From: Owenia fusiformis
Taxonomy: Eukaryota > Annelida > Polychaeta > Sabellida > Oweniidae
Assembly (NCBI GenBank): GCA_903813345.2
Contig: CAIIXF020000005.1
Location: forward strand, 38,941,375-39,005,374
DNA: 64,000 nt
Direction: 5' to 3'
The notes under the pieces were generated by a model. It searched no databases. It had not been told where the DNA came from and worked only from the letters and a program-made list of their open reading frames with translations. The position numbers were made by a program, and so were the translations under genes. This document shows, piece after piece, positions 27,438 through 41,400 of the stretch. How positions within the stretch are numbered: position 1 is the stretch's first letter; every line of letters starts with the position of its first letter.

Positions 27438-28703
27438 TTGTGAACTAACTATCAGGACTTGTAACACTTTTTATGAAATTCGCAGATTCTGTGACTTAAT
27501 ATCATCCACAAAGAATATCGTGTGGAAGCTGTATCTAATGGTTATTGTTGCTAATGGTAACTACACCCCATCAGGCATCAAACAACAACACAGGTCAGGA
27601 CTTGAGTTGATCATATTGACATTTTCTTATCATCTCTGTTTTTGTGAATGTTGAGTGCTCATGGGTGAAGGTGATGGAGATACGTTCGTCAGTACCTTCA
27701 CGTCGTTCAAGTAAATTTATTACATCATGTACTACATGTATTATTGACATAAAAAACATAATGGAGATTTGATGTCAACATTTTCTCCAGTATTTTCATG
27801 ATGTATTTCTGCAATTAGCAATTGGCATAACATTGTGTTAACATGTATTTGTATTATTTGAGTGCAATTATTAAAAATAGACCAGTTTTCATATTAAGTA
27901 TTATCGAACAACAACAAAAATATGATTAAATATTATTTCTATCATTAGAAATAAGCTAAGCTAAAACTAAATTATCAAGACGCTGTGTTTCAAATAAGAA
28001 TCAGTTGATTGGTTAACCATTAATGCTGCCTCGGTACTTACCATAGTTTATCTGATGGGACCAAAATGATATGAAGTCAGAAGTCCTTAATTTGAAAGTC
28101 AAAAGTCAACTGAGTAAATGTACTCAAATTTTTGTCTAGATCTGCACTGTGTACATGTAACAAGGCCAAAGCAAGGATTACACAACTATTCACTATTTCA
28201 GTAAAAATTGTTTTTGAAATCATCTAACGGGTGTAAGTTGTGTTTCAAGCTTGCAAAGACTTGTGACCCCCTCCCCTGCAAAGTAACATCTGAATTTGAA
28301 ATAGATAGGGGTAGACTTTATCATATGCAGAAGTAAGGCTAGAATATGCTGCAAACTATATCATAAAGCCAGCATTTTGTCTCCAGGCTGATACCATATG
28401 TTCCAAGCTTGTTATATTGTTATTATGTATTCATTAGAATTCAACTTAATTGTTTTGAAACTGGTTAAATAATTCTAATTTATTATACGCCAGATCAGAT
28501 GTGTAAACACTTAAAAGTCCCTCAAAAATTATTCTAAACGTATTTGCAATTGCTACCATCTTTTATCAAAAATAATGTATTTGTTTGTATTTCTTGTAAT
28601 TTGTATCTATAATTTATGTGTGTTCAAATAGTAAACACTACATTTATATGTAACTTTTGACACATTTATGAATTGCATATTATTGAAAAAGTGGAGAAAA
28701 TCA

Positions 28704-28709
28704 AATAAA
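28704..28709 (+). terminator. RhoA: Poly(A) signal for Rho isoform B
   Basis: AATAAA lies about 1.27 kb after the isoform B stop, in a T-rich, A-rich context that suits a 3' end. Confidence 0.45.
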
Positions 28710-29489
28710 AATGATTTGTATACATATACACATTTCCATATTTGATATTTACAAAATTGTTTGATTGTTGTTTAGTTTGAAGTAAAAAATGGTTTGTTAT
28801 TACTCGTCTATAGACTGAAAGATGTATTAAATATGCGTGGGCGTAGCCAGGCAGACCACGCTACTTCCTCACCAAGATTATCAGAAAACCAAATGCTAGA
28901 CATTTTTCTCAATTGAAACTATGAAGATAATGTCTTATAGTAGTATTATCACTCGCTTTAGCTTAATTTGAGTCGTTAGAAAGCTTCCTACAGTCCTAGT
29001 CAACTCGTACCCAAGACAACTTGTACCCAAGACGACTCGTACCCTAGACAACTTTTAATCTGATAATATGAAATCCTAAACAAACAGATTATCTGTTAAA
29101 TAAGAAATTAGGCCAAACTTTTGATAAATCTTTATGTTTATAATAATACCATCTTTCAAGATGAATGAGATCTGACACTTGTTCCAAACACTCATAAAAA
29201 TACAAATATACCACTTATAGAATAAATATAGGTCTCTTCCCTAAAACACCCTGAATCTGTGACCAATATAAAATAATAGTCAAAATAGATTGACACTTTC
29301 AAGGCTCAAATGTCACAAAATTAAATCTATTTCTTCCGAAAATTCTTCTACAGACTTCAAACTATTCTGAACAGTATGTAATAATTATTATAGGTTTACC
29401 TTTACCCATTCCCAGCCCAACACTTGATTCAAAACAAAACATATACTTGGGTACAAGTTGTATTGGGTACGAGTTGACCAGTTACCGTT

Positions 29490-29812
29490 AGAAATAATAT
29501 ATTCACACATGACAAGGCAAGGTGTGTTCGATTCCAGCCAATCCGAACACAGTATGTTTACATGACAGCAGTGCATGAAATAATCAATAACGCATTTGTT
29601 GTGTATGGACGTTAAGGTGATGAGATTGCAATTGACATGATTGATGCTTTGCCAATATTACCCTTGAAGAATTTAAGCCCAAGGCTCGATGCATTTTAGC
29701 TGTTTCATTCCACTCAGGCGTTGTTTCCTAAACTTCATTCCCGTAGCACGGTCAGGCAGAGATTTTGAAACACCTTCATGGTATGATGCAGTAAATAATG
29801 CACCGAGTTTTT
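29490..29812 (-). repeat. Repeat R2, diverged copy
   Basis: It contains ATTCCAGCCAATCCGAACAC and CACCTTCATGGTATGATGCAG, the same two motifs as the better preserved copies at 61321-61950. It is an old dispersed element with no coding capacity. Confidence 0.5.
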
Positions 29813-29829
29813 TAATTTTATTGCCGATC

Positions 29830-30186
29830 CTATTTGAGAAAATGACACAGAATTTTATTTGAAAATATACCCCAGGATATCCTGTACCGGCCTATCATTC
29901 CCAGTTTCATCTTCTGAGGATCAAAAGTTCCCAAAGATAAGAAATTGCCTAGTCGTCCCACAGCATGCTGGCATGACGATTTATTTGACAATGGGTGTTC
30001 CTGATTTTTTACATTCATAATAATTACGTCGTAATAAAACTCACATCCTCCAAAGGTGTAAACATATTTTGAATACATACACAAAATAAATTTTGTTTTA
30101 ATAATTGAAGGCGTACAAAAGGAATATACTCCATCAAAAAAGTTGTTTACTACAACTAAAGAAATGAGGAACGTGGCTTTTATCAT
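29830..30186 (-). CDS. Hypothetical secreted ORF, 118 codons
   Basis: The minus strand encodes MIKATFLISLVVVNNFFDGV, a plausible signal peptide, and then a segment with five cysteines including VYTFGGCEFYYD. That piece faintly recalls the F.YGGC region of Kunitz inhibitors, but the cysteine spacing is not that of a complete Kunitz domain. A donor-like GGAT/GTGAGT inside the ORF could end an exon after TFGG. There is no paralogue in the window to support it, so it could be chance. Confidence 0.25.
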   Translation of the reverse strand: MIKATFLISLVVVNNFFDGVYSFCTPSIIKTKFILCMYSKYVYTFGGCEFYYDVIIMNVKNQEHPLSNKSSCQHAVGRLGNFLSLGTFDPQKMKLGMIGRYRISWGIFSNKILCHFLK

Positions 30187-30229
30187 GTTAGCTATTATTG
30201 ATATCAGTACATTACTAGCTTAACATTTT

Positions 30230-30465
30230 AAAAAAAGTGACAAGGCGGGGTCCTCATCCGTAATTGGATCAATATTGTTCAATATAATGGCGACTTCACC
30301 CGAAGGAAAATATGTTGTTTTAATAAAAACCATTGTATTTATGGACAGAACGTACTCCTGGATAAAGATATGACAGTCTAAAATCACTTGCCATACTTTA
30401 CCCGGTCCTTTATAACAAAGGATAGTCATCTTGAATTTCGTCAATTATTTTACTTTTTTCAACAT
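30230..30465 (-). other. Possible exon or repeat related to 4745-4975
   Basis: An open minus-strand frame encodes VILDCHIFIQEYVLSINTMV and further residues. The related block at 4745-4975 has the same pattern with stops. Conservation of the peptide pattern hints at former coding function; no splice model could be built. Confidence 0.25.
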
Positions 30466-31172
30466 GATCTGGTGAATTTTGACCTCTCGCTCACAAATAT
30501 CTGATAATGAAATGTTCACTGATTCGCACATTACTGAAAACTACAATAAATTCCTAGAACTGAGCGCTATCCAAATGTCAGGGTTGCAAAATTGTTGGGA
30601 GTTTACCTGACGATGTGCGCAAATGGATACATTTGGATGGAATCCAATTGCCAATGTGAAACGACTTTATCGGAAAAATTGTCTTGAGTCATTACTTTGG
30701 GACTGGAACCAGGAAGTAGTATCTTGTCATTTAAATAACAGCCTATCATCACTCGTCTTCATTCGCCTGTAACTACAGCACTGGAATGAACGGACGGTAG
30801 TTGAAAACGAAATTGTAGTAAGCTATGTTTTTATATTTGCTATTGATAATATTTAAATCAGACATAGAACAATAAACTAAATCATACAAAATTTTCGATA
30901 TTTTTTTTCTACATTAGTTTTGTACAATCTTATAGCTAGGCTTAATTAATTTTCAAAAGGCTTAGGCTAATTAATTTTCAAAATATTGTAATTGTATCTA
31001 TTTTTACAGAAGAGATGGACCAAGGATTTAATCATTTTCAATTTTTGCAATTTATTCCTGTATTCTATTTTCCTCAACAACATATTTCAGAATGAGATCG
31101 ACGACTTCAGTCCGCAAGCAGACAATAATCAACACCGACAACTTTTGATTCAACTGATATATTCGTAGGATT

Positions 31173-34100
31173 ATGATGATCATAAAGTGCGCTCTAACTT
31201 TTACTCTTTTAATAGGCATACTCACGCCACTCGGTAAGTATGATCCCTCAAGTTTCTTCATATTTCGAGTGTTTTTCTACCATAATCGTTTCAACTATAA
31301 ACATTGTTCGAGAATTCAACTTTGACATGAATGAAACAAAAAAATATACCACCATGGAAATACATCATATTTTATACAAAATGCAATTGTTTTTTCGTAA
31401 CATTATAATCGTATGGTAATACTAGTTTCGTATCATAACCGGCAGTTATTTAAGATTAATGTTTTAGATGCGGTATGTCCTGACGATTGTTCAGGCAATG
31501 GAGACTGTGTAAGTGACAAATGCATATGCCATCAAGGATGGTTGAGAGATAATTGCGACACACCGGATTGTTCGTCCCTAAATGATTGTAATGACCATGG
31601 CCAATGTACTTCTCCGAACTTTTGTAAATGTCGCACAGGATGGGGGGTAAGTCACTGCTTTTCTTTCTAATTCACACTACCCTACCTCGATAGCGCATGC
31701 GCGAATTTTTTGGCTTTCAATCAGGTCGCTTTTGAGTATATCGACTGCTTAGTCAAAAGGTTAATACGTTTGGTGCTCGAAGTGAGTCAATATTGCTATT
31801 CGCTGAACTTCAGTGGTGCAATAGTGAAGTCCATGTTCCAAGTTATATGATAGTTGAAGAAAGAATGTAAATAATATCGTTTTAAATTTTAAAATGTTTG
31901 ATATGTCATAGTACACGGTACACAACTGCAAAAGTTGATCAATACAGGGTACAAGGAATGTAAATTGTTCAATAGTACAGGGAGCGAGAAAGTAAGCTGA
32001 TTATACAGACATACTATGTCCCGATCTCATGTATATTTACGTTGCAAACAGTGAAAATAATGCTAAAAAGGCCGCCTGTTGATTCTTTGAGGTGTCATCA
32101 ATTGTTATTTAATCCAAATAAAGTAAACATTAATTAGTAGATTTAGACACGGGCTTTCAGGTCGTACCGTATATGCATTTTAGTCATTAAATTAACAAGA
32201 ACGCTAGATTGTACGTGTTACTAGGGTATCAAATTGAAATAAAATAACGAAATTAAATATGAACACGTAAGTGATAAATGACTATAGGCTATCAGGACTA
32301 ATGACTATCCGCTATTCAGAATAATTAAAATTGCGTGAACTACATGTAAAGATTCTTTCTATATAACCCCTTGAATGGTCTAATTCACTACCGTCGTCAA
32401 AAACCGATCATTTAAAATAGTTTGTTCAAAATACCATCATGCTACGACATTTTGTTCTTCACGATTTGCTGTAGAGGTGATATGACGTCGTATTTCTCTA
32501 TTATTGTAAAAAAAACTAATACCAGATCGATGTAGTCTTATGTGACGTGTTGAATGTCAGATGTTTTTGGATGGTATCTGCTCCAGTGATTTTGCATTTT
32601 ATAATCATGAAACGCTCATCACAAGACACCTCGAAACAAACATTATCCTCCTTGTGACAAGAGGAAAAATGTTTCACAATATGTTATGCCTTTCGGCAAA
32701 GTAAAGATACATTTCTGGGACGACTTTTTTGCATCTTAAGATTTTAGAAAAACAATTAATTCACAAAAGTACAGTTGAATAACATACTGGAAAACGTATC
32801 CACATATAACACGATGACACGCAGTTTAAATAACAGTTTACTGGGGTTTTGTTACATATCAATGTAACATTTTCGAAGGGAAACTTACATGCTCCCTGTA
32901 CGTTGACAGATTTACTGAAATGTATCGTGTATTGCATTGAGTTTTGCTTCACTGCGCCCACTATTATCTATCTTTGCGTATAATGTTTTTTTGCCAACAA
33001 TATTCTACAAACTGCTTGATGAATCAATTCTATGTCTGGTAGAACACTAGAAATAAATGTAAAATGTATTTTACGTTCAGAAATATGGAATTAAACCCAC
33101 GTCCTCCATTTGCAACTTAGCTGTACCCTGTTTCCCTTATAAACGTGGTCACGTGGTAGGGTAGTGTGAATTAATTAATTAATATTTTGTGTGTGTATCT
33201 AGGATTAGATACATACAGGGTGACACAAAAATGCCACCCACTAATTTTGGAATAATTATTTTAGTATCCAGTTGAAGAAGGATTGTTGTACTTGTATAGC
33301 ATCAACAACTTTTAGAGATATCATGTTTTCCGTCCTGGCATGCTCTCGGTGAAGTACAATTTTCTGAAAGGAAGTAATGCGCTTGCCATTGTGATCTCTC
33401 CATGAAAAAAATTAATTCATCTGATTTTTCAAGATGAGTACTGCTTTTATTATTACATTTATATGCACACTAGTATCTTGTTGACCTATATTCAGCACTG
33501 TATTGATGTATTGGCCACTTATTAGGCTCATAAAACAATCATCTTCCAAACCAGGAAGTGGTTTTGTGTCTATCAAAATCCATTTGCATCTCATTATCAA
33601 ATCATTACATCTTATCCAAATATGATACTAAATAATGAAATATAATATTATAATCTTTGGTTTTGCAAGGTTTTATGATATTTGATAAGTGTAAAATATG
33701 TTTTTGGAGCCATTTTATAGGGAAAAAATGATGAAAAAATGTACAATCTTTTAATTTAGAGTAATGACCTGAATCGATTGCAAACTTCATATTTGCACCT
33801 TTGATGAGATGAATCATTTGTGTCATATTGTGAAACTATTAAGTTTGCAATCGATTCAGGTCATAGTGTATTTTTGTTATTTCTGTGATAATCAATGAAA
33901 ACCATATTGGGATCTGCTAATTTCCTCATGTTATGTCAATGGTGCACAGCCCCATGTAAGTCAATACAACCTTACTGAACGAAATGATCCCTATATCAGC
34001 TTATGTTTGCCCGAGCACTTTAATATGACATTCTATTCTTCATGTTACACCTAAGAATGATTCATTTTGACCATAGGGATATTTGCCAATAATCGCACCT

Positions 34101-35458
34101 CTTCTTTTGAAATTCTGACTTAGCCATTATTTGAGTCATTTTTGGATTGTTTTCACATATATCATCAATAATACGTGATATCTACCCATTTTTCTTAGAT
34201 GATTTTGTCAAACGTGATGAACTGACCCGCTTATTGGGTGAATTTTGAATATACAGGGCTTCTTATTTACATTTTAAGTGATTTTGTGTCCGAGCATGTC
34301 TCTTTGGAAAATGATATATCTCTTAATTTACAAGGTATTGATGCTATGCAAGCCCAATCTGTCTTCCACTGAACACTCTATATTATACACATAAAAATAT
34401 GAAGATTCCTTAATTATTGAGAGAGTTATTCCAACATAAGTTGGTGGCATTTTTGTGTCACCCTGTATTAGCGACTATGGCGAGTACTTATGTTGACCTT
34501 TGAAAAACGAAGCCGGTGAAATATGTAACAAATACCTTCGATATGGACTTTAATATCACAAGTGAGGTTCCAGGTACATAGAACAGCGGGATATAGAGCA
34601 TATAGAATTGATATCTTGGAGGAGTGGGACATATATCTCTCATTCTGTTTATTTCCCGGTTTCTCCCGCTCTAGTATTCCAGGGAAAATGTTTTTGTTCA
34701 GTGTAAACACATTCAATTTGTTAGAAAAATTTGCTGTAGCGAAACTGTTAAAATGGATGCAGCAGACGATAGAATTTTTCTTGACTAAAATTTTCCATGG
34801 ATTTCTCGAAAATAATGAGAATGAGAACATTTTAAAGAAAACAAACGTGGATATGCGTGTCCTGAAAACTTAACTTGTGAAACCATGGGCTCTATCGTGT
34901 TGAATATGAGGTTTATCCAAAACCTCTCAAAGTATAACCCTAATATGTTTGAAAATCAGTATTTCGATAGCAGGGTTACACATTTTTCTGTGCATTTAGG
35001 GGAAATCCTGCCACATAAATCTTTGTTCGAAAGCTCAAGGTGAATGTGGGAAATGCATACAAGACGACCGTTGCGGTTGGAGTGACCAACCATCACCAGA
35101 GTGCTTACCAGGGGACTACCAAGGGCCCGATAGCGCTCTCGTTGCTGGAAGTTGGTTTTACTGGAATTGTTTAACAGTTTCCGAGAGTACTCGATGCTCA
35201 AGTGAAATAGGGGTAAGAAATATTTGCGTTAAACATAACAACCCGTAAATGCTTCGTATATGCCATTTTAACAACTTTCATTTATTTGTACATATGAAAA
35301 GCATTATCCGGAATCGGAATCATAAGCTAAATGTTGTTGATTTTCTACAGGTCGTTTCGTGCACAGAAGCATGCGACCGGAGCGCAGAGAACCATTTGGA
35401 GAAGGACTGCTTACAATGTCTAGATTTTAAGAATTGCTACCAGATCGAATCGAACTAT
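31173..35458 (+). CDS. Gene A exons 1-4: signal peptide, EGF-like, PSI-like
   Basis: Residues 1-20 (MMIIKCALTFTLLIGILTPL) are a signal peptide. Exon 2 encodes VCPDDCSGNGDCVSDKCICH and a second unit with DCNDHGQCTSPNFCKCRTGW, both in EGF/tenascin spacing; the final Cys of the second comes from exon 3 (GKSC). Exon 3 continues with CGKCIQDDRCGWSD, a PSI/plexin-like core, and LPGDYQGP. Exon 4 holds a shorter CLQCLDFKNC unit. The 3.35-kb intron 2 contains a 1.25-kb mariner-type element. Confidence 0.8.
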
Positions 35459-38400
35459 GTGAGTGGTCTCTCATATGATTAGAAAATGTTCTCAAGTCAT
35501 CTACATGTACGTAGAATACGAATTTGGGCAAACTTCGTAAATATATATTACTGATTAAAATGTGACTATGAATTGTTGTTACATTGTTATGTCGTTAACC
35601 GAATCACCTGTTTGAAAGAGTTCATAAAAATAATTCAAGTTGTTTAAAATCAATATTGAATATAAATATGTCAATTAAACCAGACATTGACGCATGTTTT
35701 CAAATAATAAACAATTAAAATAAGGCATAAAATTGCCATTATATTATTATTTATTGTTGACAGACCTAATAAAACACACACAGGCCTTTTTTATTTATTA
35801 TGGAGTGATAATCAACAAGCAAACATAATCTCAGTTGTTGTGTTGTCACTCATGATCAGGAACAAGATTTTCAAGCGGATTTATTTTAGTAAACAACCCC
35901 AGAAAATGTACACTCTCCTTTATGCCCAAACCATCTTCAAGTTAATCTTTGAGCGTCTCACTCTTAAACAAGATTTCAAAGCATGTGTCACATAAGGAAT
36001 ACTATAGAGACCAAAGTCAAGTAGTTCCACCATTGACAAAATCATGAATAAAACGTACTGGATACAGTTCACTAAGGACTATCCACAGAAAGAAATTAGA
36101 CGTTTATATTTTTTACTTTTCCTTGCGGAAGGTAAAATGGAAGTGGATACTTTTTCATGAATTTCAATATCTTTTTTAAAATCTGACCTAGTACCCTCTC
36201 AATTGACACTCTGTTTTACCATTGTTTAGACCTGTAAAATTTGGGACAATACCAAATGTCCAGGTGGTATCCCAGTGCCCGATTACACAAATCCAGATCG
36301 CATACAATTCACAGATATAAAAGAAGACGTGAGGGTTATCGCAAAAGAAGAAGCGACTGTTTTCTTTTGCCCGACAAAGATTTCGAGCAATGATGTGACT
36401 AGTAAAGATACAAGGACAGACATATTTATTACCCATTCTGACCTAAGTGATAAGCTGCAAAGCGGGCATGTCGTGGCCAGTGCGCAAGCGGGTGGTATCT
36501 TGCACAGAGTAGAAAATGTCACAACTCTCGGTAAGTCTTAAATTATGCAGAAAAGGGCCAATATATAACACAGAATGAGTTATGTCTCCGAATGTATATA
36601 TTTTCTCGTTGAACTATAAACGTTTTTCCTTTTCACATTAGGGGTAATAGACTCCTCGATATTAATATATAAGAAACGATTAAAATATTAATTGGCAAAA
36701 TAATACAACATCCTAATAAGAATTAATAAAGTGCATGTGTAATTTGCATTGTAGATGGATTCACACTATTCTTAGGAAAATATGTCTCGTTGGACAGTGT
36801 CGTGCTGTTCACTGATTTTGAAACGCAAGTTGATCTTGAAGCAGTAGATGATGAGGTAACGGTCGAAGATGAGCCTGTGCCTGATCTGGTTGAAGACCTT
36901 CTTAGTGGGAATCTAACACTAGCGAATTCGCCAAACCTTAAACAGATGAAAGGTACAATATAGGGCCTATCTTATTCATCGATCTTTAACAGTAACTTCA
37001 AATACGGGAAATATTATTTTTCTACCTGTTCGGATTCATAATAGTACTGTTATTTCAGAAAACAACATCTTTAAGTGCGTTGGACGAGTGTTTGAAGCGC
37101 CTGGGGTAACGGACAGTGACCTATATTCCGTATTTCTGGTAATTCGAATCAATGAAGTCTCCAACACATACACAATTGGTGAAGTTGTGATTGGCACTGA
37201 CAACAGTACTCAAGGTTATATCGAAATTGTGGAAAGAATAACACCAATTACTGATGCAACATTAGTGGAAACAAGACTTGTAGATTGTTCCATAGATAAA
37301 GACAAAATCACAGAGTAAGTCCCAATTCAATAAATACGTGTACATAATGTTCTACTCAGACAGCATCTCATTCCATACTTTAGAAAGACCAATATGAATA
37401 TAGCTGGTGCACACGGTGGGTTTAAATAGAACACATGAACTACATTTGTTCAATGCAACTTTCCCTCCGACAGCTGATACCAAAGGTCCATCTTTCCAGA
37501 ATTGTGTCGAACACAAAAACGGATGAAGCTTCCCGCCAAAGTGGTAAGAGAATGGTTTGCCCTGGGGGTGATAACTGGCCAACAATGCATTACTTTGATT
37601 CCTCTCTTGATACCAGCTCTGTTACAAAAGGAGCTCACATCGTTGGTAGAGCTTCCGGAGCCTTTCTTTTGCAGGTATGAAAAGTAATGAACTCGTTGTT
37701 GAATTGAAGAATAATCTTTTAAGTATTCCGTGTGGATGTCAATTTTGTTGTTGTTCCAGGTTGTTGACGTATCAGAGCTGAATGGTTATGTGTTTATTGA
37801 GGGACTTCCCGTTACTGAAGAAATCGAAAACAATACATATGTCCCTAAAAATATTACAGCAATTGCTAGAAAGAAACGAGCAACATTTTCAAAAACGTTC
37901 TCTCCAAGCTGGCGTTTCGGTACACCTTTTACAAAAGATGTGAGTTCAGTTGTAATCCATATCTAGTATACGATATATCTATTCAAATATCATTTAATAC
38001 TCTTCTAAAGATGCATCATATCAACAATATGAAAATGGTGAATGTGAACTGCTCTTGGCAAAGAGAACATGCCAACGGGACAATACTTATAAATTATGCA
38101 AAAAATTGAAAAGAAAAATATTTTATGATTCTATATGTAATTTAACAATATTCTAATATATTCTAACAATATTTTCTAGCTTGGAGGTGGTTTAACATTG
38201 ACATTTTCCCCAACTCTGATGTTCCGTCCATCGGTCACGTTTTCAGCTGAGATTGGAGTGTGGTACCCTTTCTTCCATAGAATAGGGGCAACGTTTAGGG
38301 GTCAATTAACAGCTGGGCTAAAGGTGACGGCCACATTTGAAAAGGAGTAAGTAAGCATAATTATTATGATACTGTGCTATGTTATTATCTGTGTAACGTT

Positions 38401-41400
38401 ATGATCTATGTTATGTTATTATCTGTGTTATGTTATGAACGATCTCTTAGATAATTACAATGATTGGTGTAACTACAGTTTTTGTATTGATAGTAAAAAA
38501 TGTGTATAAATTATATCATAAACCATAACTTACAGAGACAGAGAAATGAAAGACTGATACTCAATATTTTAAGGTGGGAAAAACCATGGGAAAAAACATT
38601 GATTGATAGGACCATTGGACGGTTTGTTATTCCTTTATTTGGAGTTCCAATACCAGGAAAGATATATTTCAAGCTTGTTTTTAAGTTGGTAGCTTGGGCA
38701 GAGGTAGGCCTCATTATATGTATTCTCAAATATTATATACAAAATAACCTGCATTGGGCCATCATGATTAGCAGTGGGTCACTCATATTTCCATCTGTCA
38801 TGTATCATATAGATTTAGTATACAAAGTCTGCTTTTGTATTTAAGTTAGAGCATATATAGTGCATGACTTCTGGGACAACCCTCGTATAGCATAAATCTA
38901 AAATTACAACTGTCAGTAATTATACTTTACTCTATTCAAGACATCCAATCACTCAATTCAATTCCAGTATTTCCAAATAAAACACACTTTACTGTATTAC
39001 ATATAGTTCAAGGCATCGGTCACAGGAAGTGTCTCAGCAAGTGCTTTGGCAACCGCTGGTGGAACTTGGACATACAAGAATGGATTAACCATCCATAGAC
39101 CTACCGTAAGTATAGACTATGAGCTAATTTAAAAAACATAAATCTTCCATTCATGAATGAAAAAGCAGTGATACAATGTGACGAAAATCCCAGCCCAAAA
39201 GTATACCATATTATATAGATGGATCCCATGCAATATGTGAATCAAAAAGTCGATCTGAAGCTTTTGTAATATCTAAAAGCACAATTCATAGTTGTGACCA
39301 AAATTGAATCCTTTCATTGATAGTTTTTACCCAAATTATTCATTTATTTTTCATCCCAGAGAAAAGAGAGTTTTTTAAATTAAATTATAGTTATTAGAAA
39401 TTACATACATTACATAACAAATTAGTATTTTCATAATCTTTTAGTTTACTCCAACATTCACTAAGGATTTTGGGGAAAGATACATAAAGAAAAGACTTCG
39501 GCTGGTGTCACAGCCACACTTACTCCGACACTTGGTGCTCAATGGCCATTGGGAATTGATGAAGATTTAAAGGATAAATTGAGGTGGATCCTTCCAAAAA
39601 GTCTTGAGGATGCTCTTCTTGGTCCAGAAGGTATGGGAGTATTGTATAATTCCAGTATTACTGTGTTGTAAGTCACTCCTTAGGCTAGTAATGCTCGATC
39701 AACAGCAACTTGTTTGGCCACTTCTACTCCTATTCCACTTTCAGGTGAAATTACTTACAAGAAATACAGAAATACTAATATTGTTGGCCACAATGACCGT
39801 TGGATTAAAACAAATAACAAAGCCAATGAAGTTCCTTTTACATTGGACCAATGCAAGGCCAGTTGCACTGCCAGTGACGATTGTAAATCGTTTGAATGCT
39901 GGAAAAGTGGAAGTGGATGTTGGAGATGTTCATTCTCTTTAGATACTCCCAAGACGGCAACCAGTGATGTTAAACCTCTTAATCTGGCTGACCTGTATGT
40001 CAAAGAAGGTACGTTCCCATGATCCATCCACATCTTTCTGGTCAATTAGGGCCCGAATTAGGATTCTTCATTGTTTCAAAGAACTATTCCATACATAAAC
40101 ACCAGATGCGTTCCATATATTTCTGTAGATCCAGAGGATGACTTCGAGGCACCAATTGATTTATCGATTGAAGCTCCCCTCATAGCCGAGGTAAAAGCAG
40201 AGCTGTGCGCTGAGAATTGTGTTAATGAACCTGAAAAAGAACTGGGAATATCATTCAAAGCTGGACTGCAAAGAATCAAGGCTGAACTTGATCTTGATGT
40301 TATCGTATTTGCAAGGAAGTTTCCTATTTTGGATCTGGAAACTCCGAATTTAATGTTTTATAAAACGTAAGTTAAAATGCATGATATTTCATACAAATAT
40401 ATTGATACATATTTGTCTAAGCTATACATGAGTGGGTTCAAGAGCTTAATACGTTAGGAAAGATCAACTTATTGGAAATTGTTCGTGAGATCGCAGTGAT
40501 ATTGAAGTAAATATTATGAGCAGCCTCATCAACATCCTGATTAATAATCCAAAATGATGTCTTCATTGTCTCAATACACACTTTGCCTTTCAGATTATGT
40601 ATACCATTAGATATCCCTGGAATAAGCTGCTGTAAGTGCAACGAGACAGGGGAAGACGGCGTACTTCACGCTAAAACCAAGGAATGCCTTTGTAAGTGTA
40701 CTTGTCCTGATGGAACACCGAGTGTCAAGGTGAGTTTCATTTGTCATATTAATTTCCATGGTGGTGACATATTGTTGTAGTCTACAAGTTTTTGTGTATT
40801 GTGTTCGGCGGTTTGTCGGCGACGGGTGTTCGGCGTTCGGCGCCTCGATCTGTAAGTATGATAATACAGCGTTCATGTTCGTGTTATAATTATACCATAT
40901 GTTCTAAACTAAAACTAAACTGATATCTTTCAGAAACAAGGCGGAGAATGTCTTTGCAAGAAATGTCCAGATGGAAAACCTGAAAGACTGAAAGGCGATG
41001 GCTCGGGATGGTGCCCGTGCCCCTGTTTAGATGGAAAGCTCAGAGACAAGATGAAACCTGATGGAACATGCGATGTGAGTACACGTAGATCTCGTGAATC
41101 ATTTAAAGATTACAGTCGTTATAACTAAATCCAAATATTACTGATCAAGTATATGTATACTGTTACATGCAGCATATACGTTTAACATATTCCCCTGAAA
41201 TGAAACGTAAAAGAAAAATCGTTCTGGAAATTTAATATATCCTATGTACTAGCAATAAAACTTGAAGTAGGATTTTACTTTTTGTTTTAGTGCTCCTGTC
41301 CTTGTGAAGATGGCAAAACAATGGATATCTGGGATGAAGATGGGAACTGTCCTTGTAATTGTACTTGTAAAGACTGTTCCATATCCACTTTAGGACCTGA

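Noticed and set aside
33412-33826. Minus-strand ORFs inside the 33-34 kb element as a transposase
   Set aside because: No DDE/D pattern or helix-turn-helix was recognised; they are short and separated by stops.
37478-37500. Acceptor CTCCGACAG at 37483 for exon 8 of gene A
   Set aside because: It breaks phase with the exon 7 donor and gives an immediate stop; TCTTTCCAG at 37499 fits.
38511-38729. Minus-strand ORF opposite gene A exon 11
   Set aside because: Shadow of the coding exon on the other strand.
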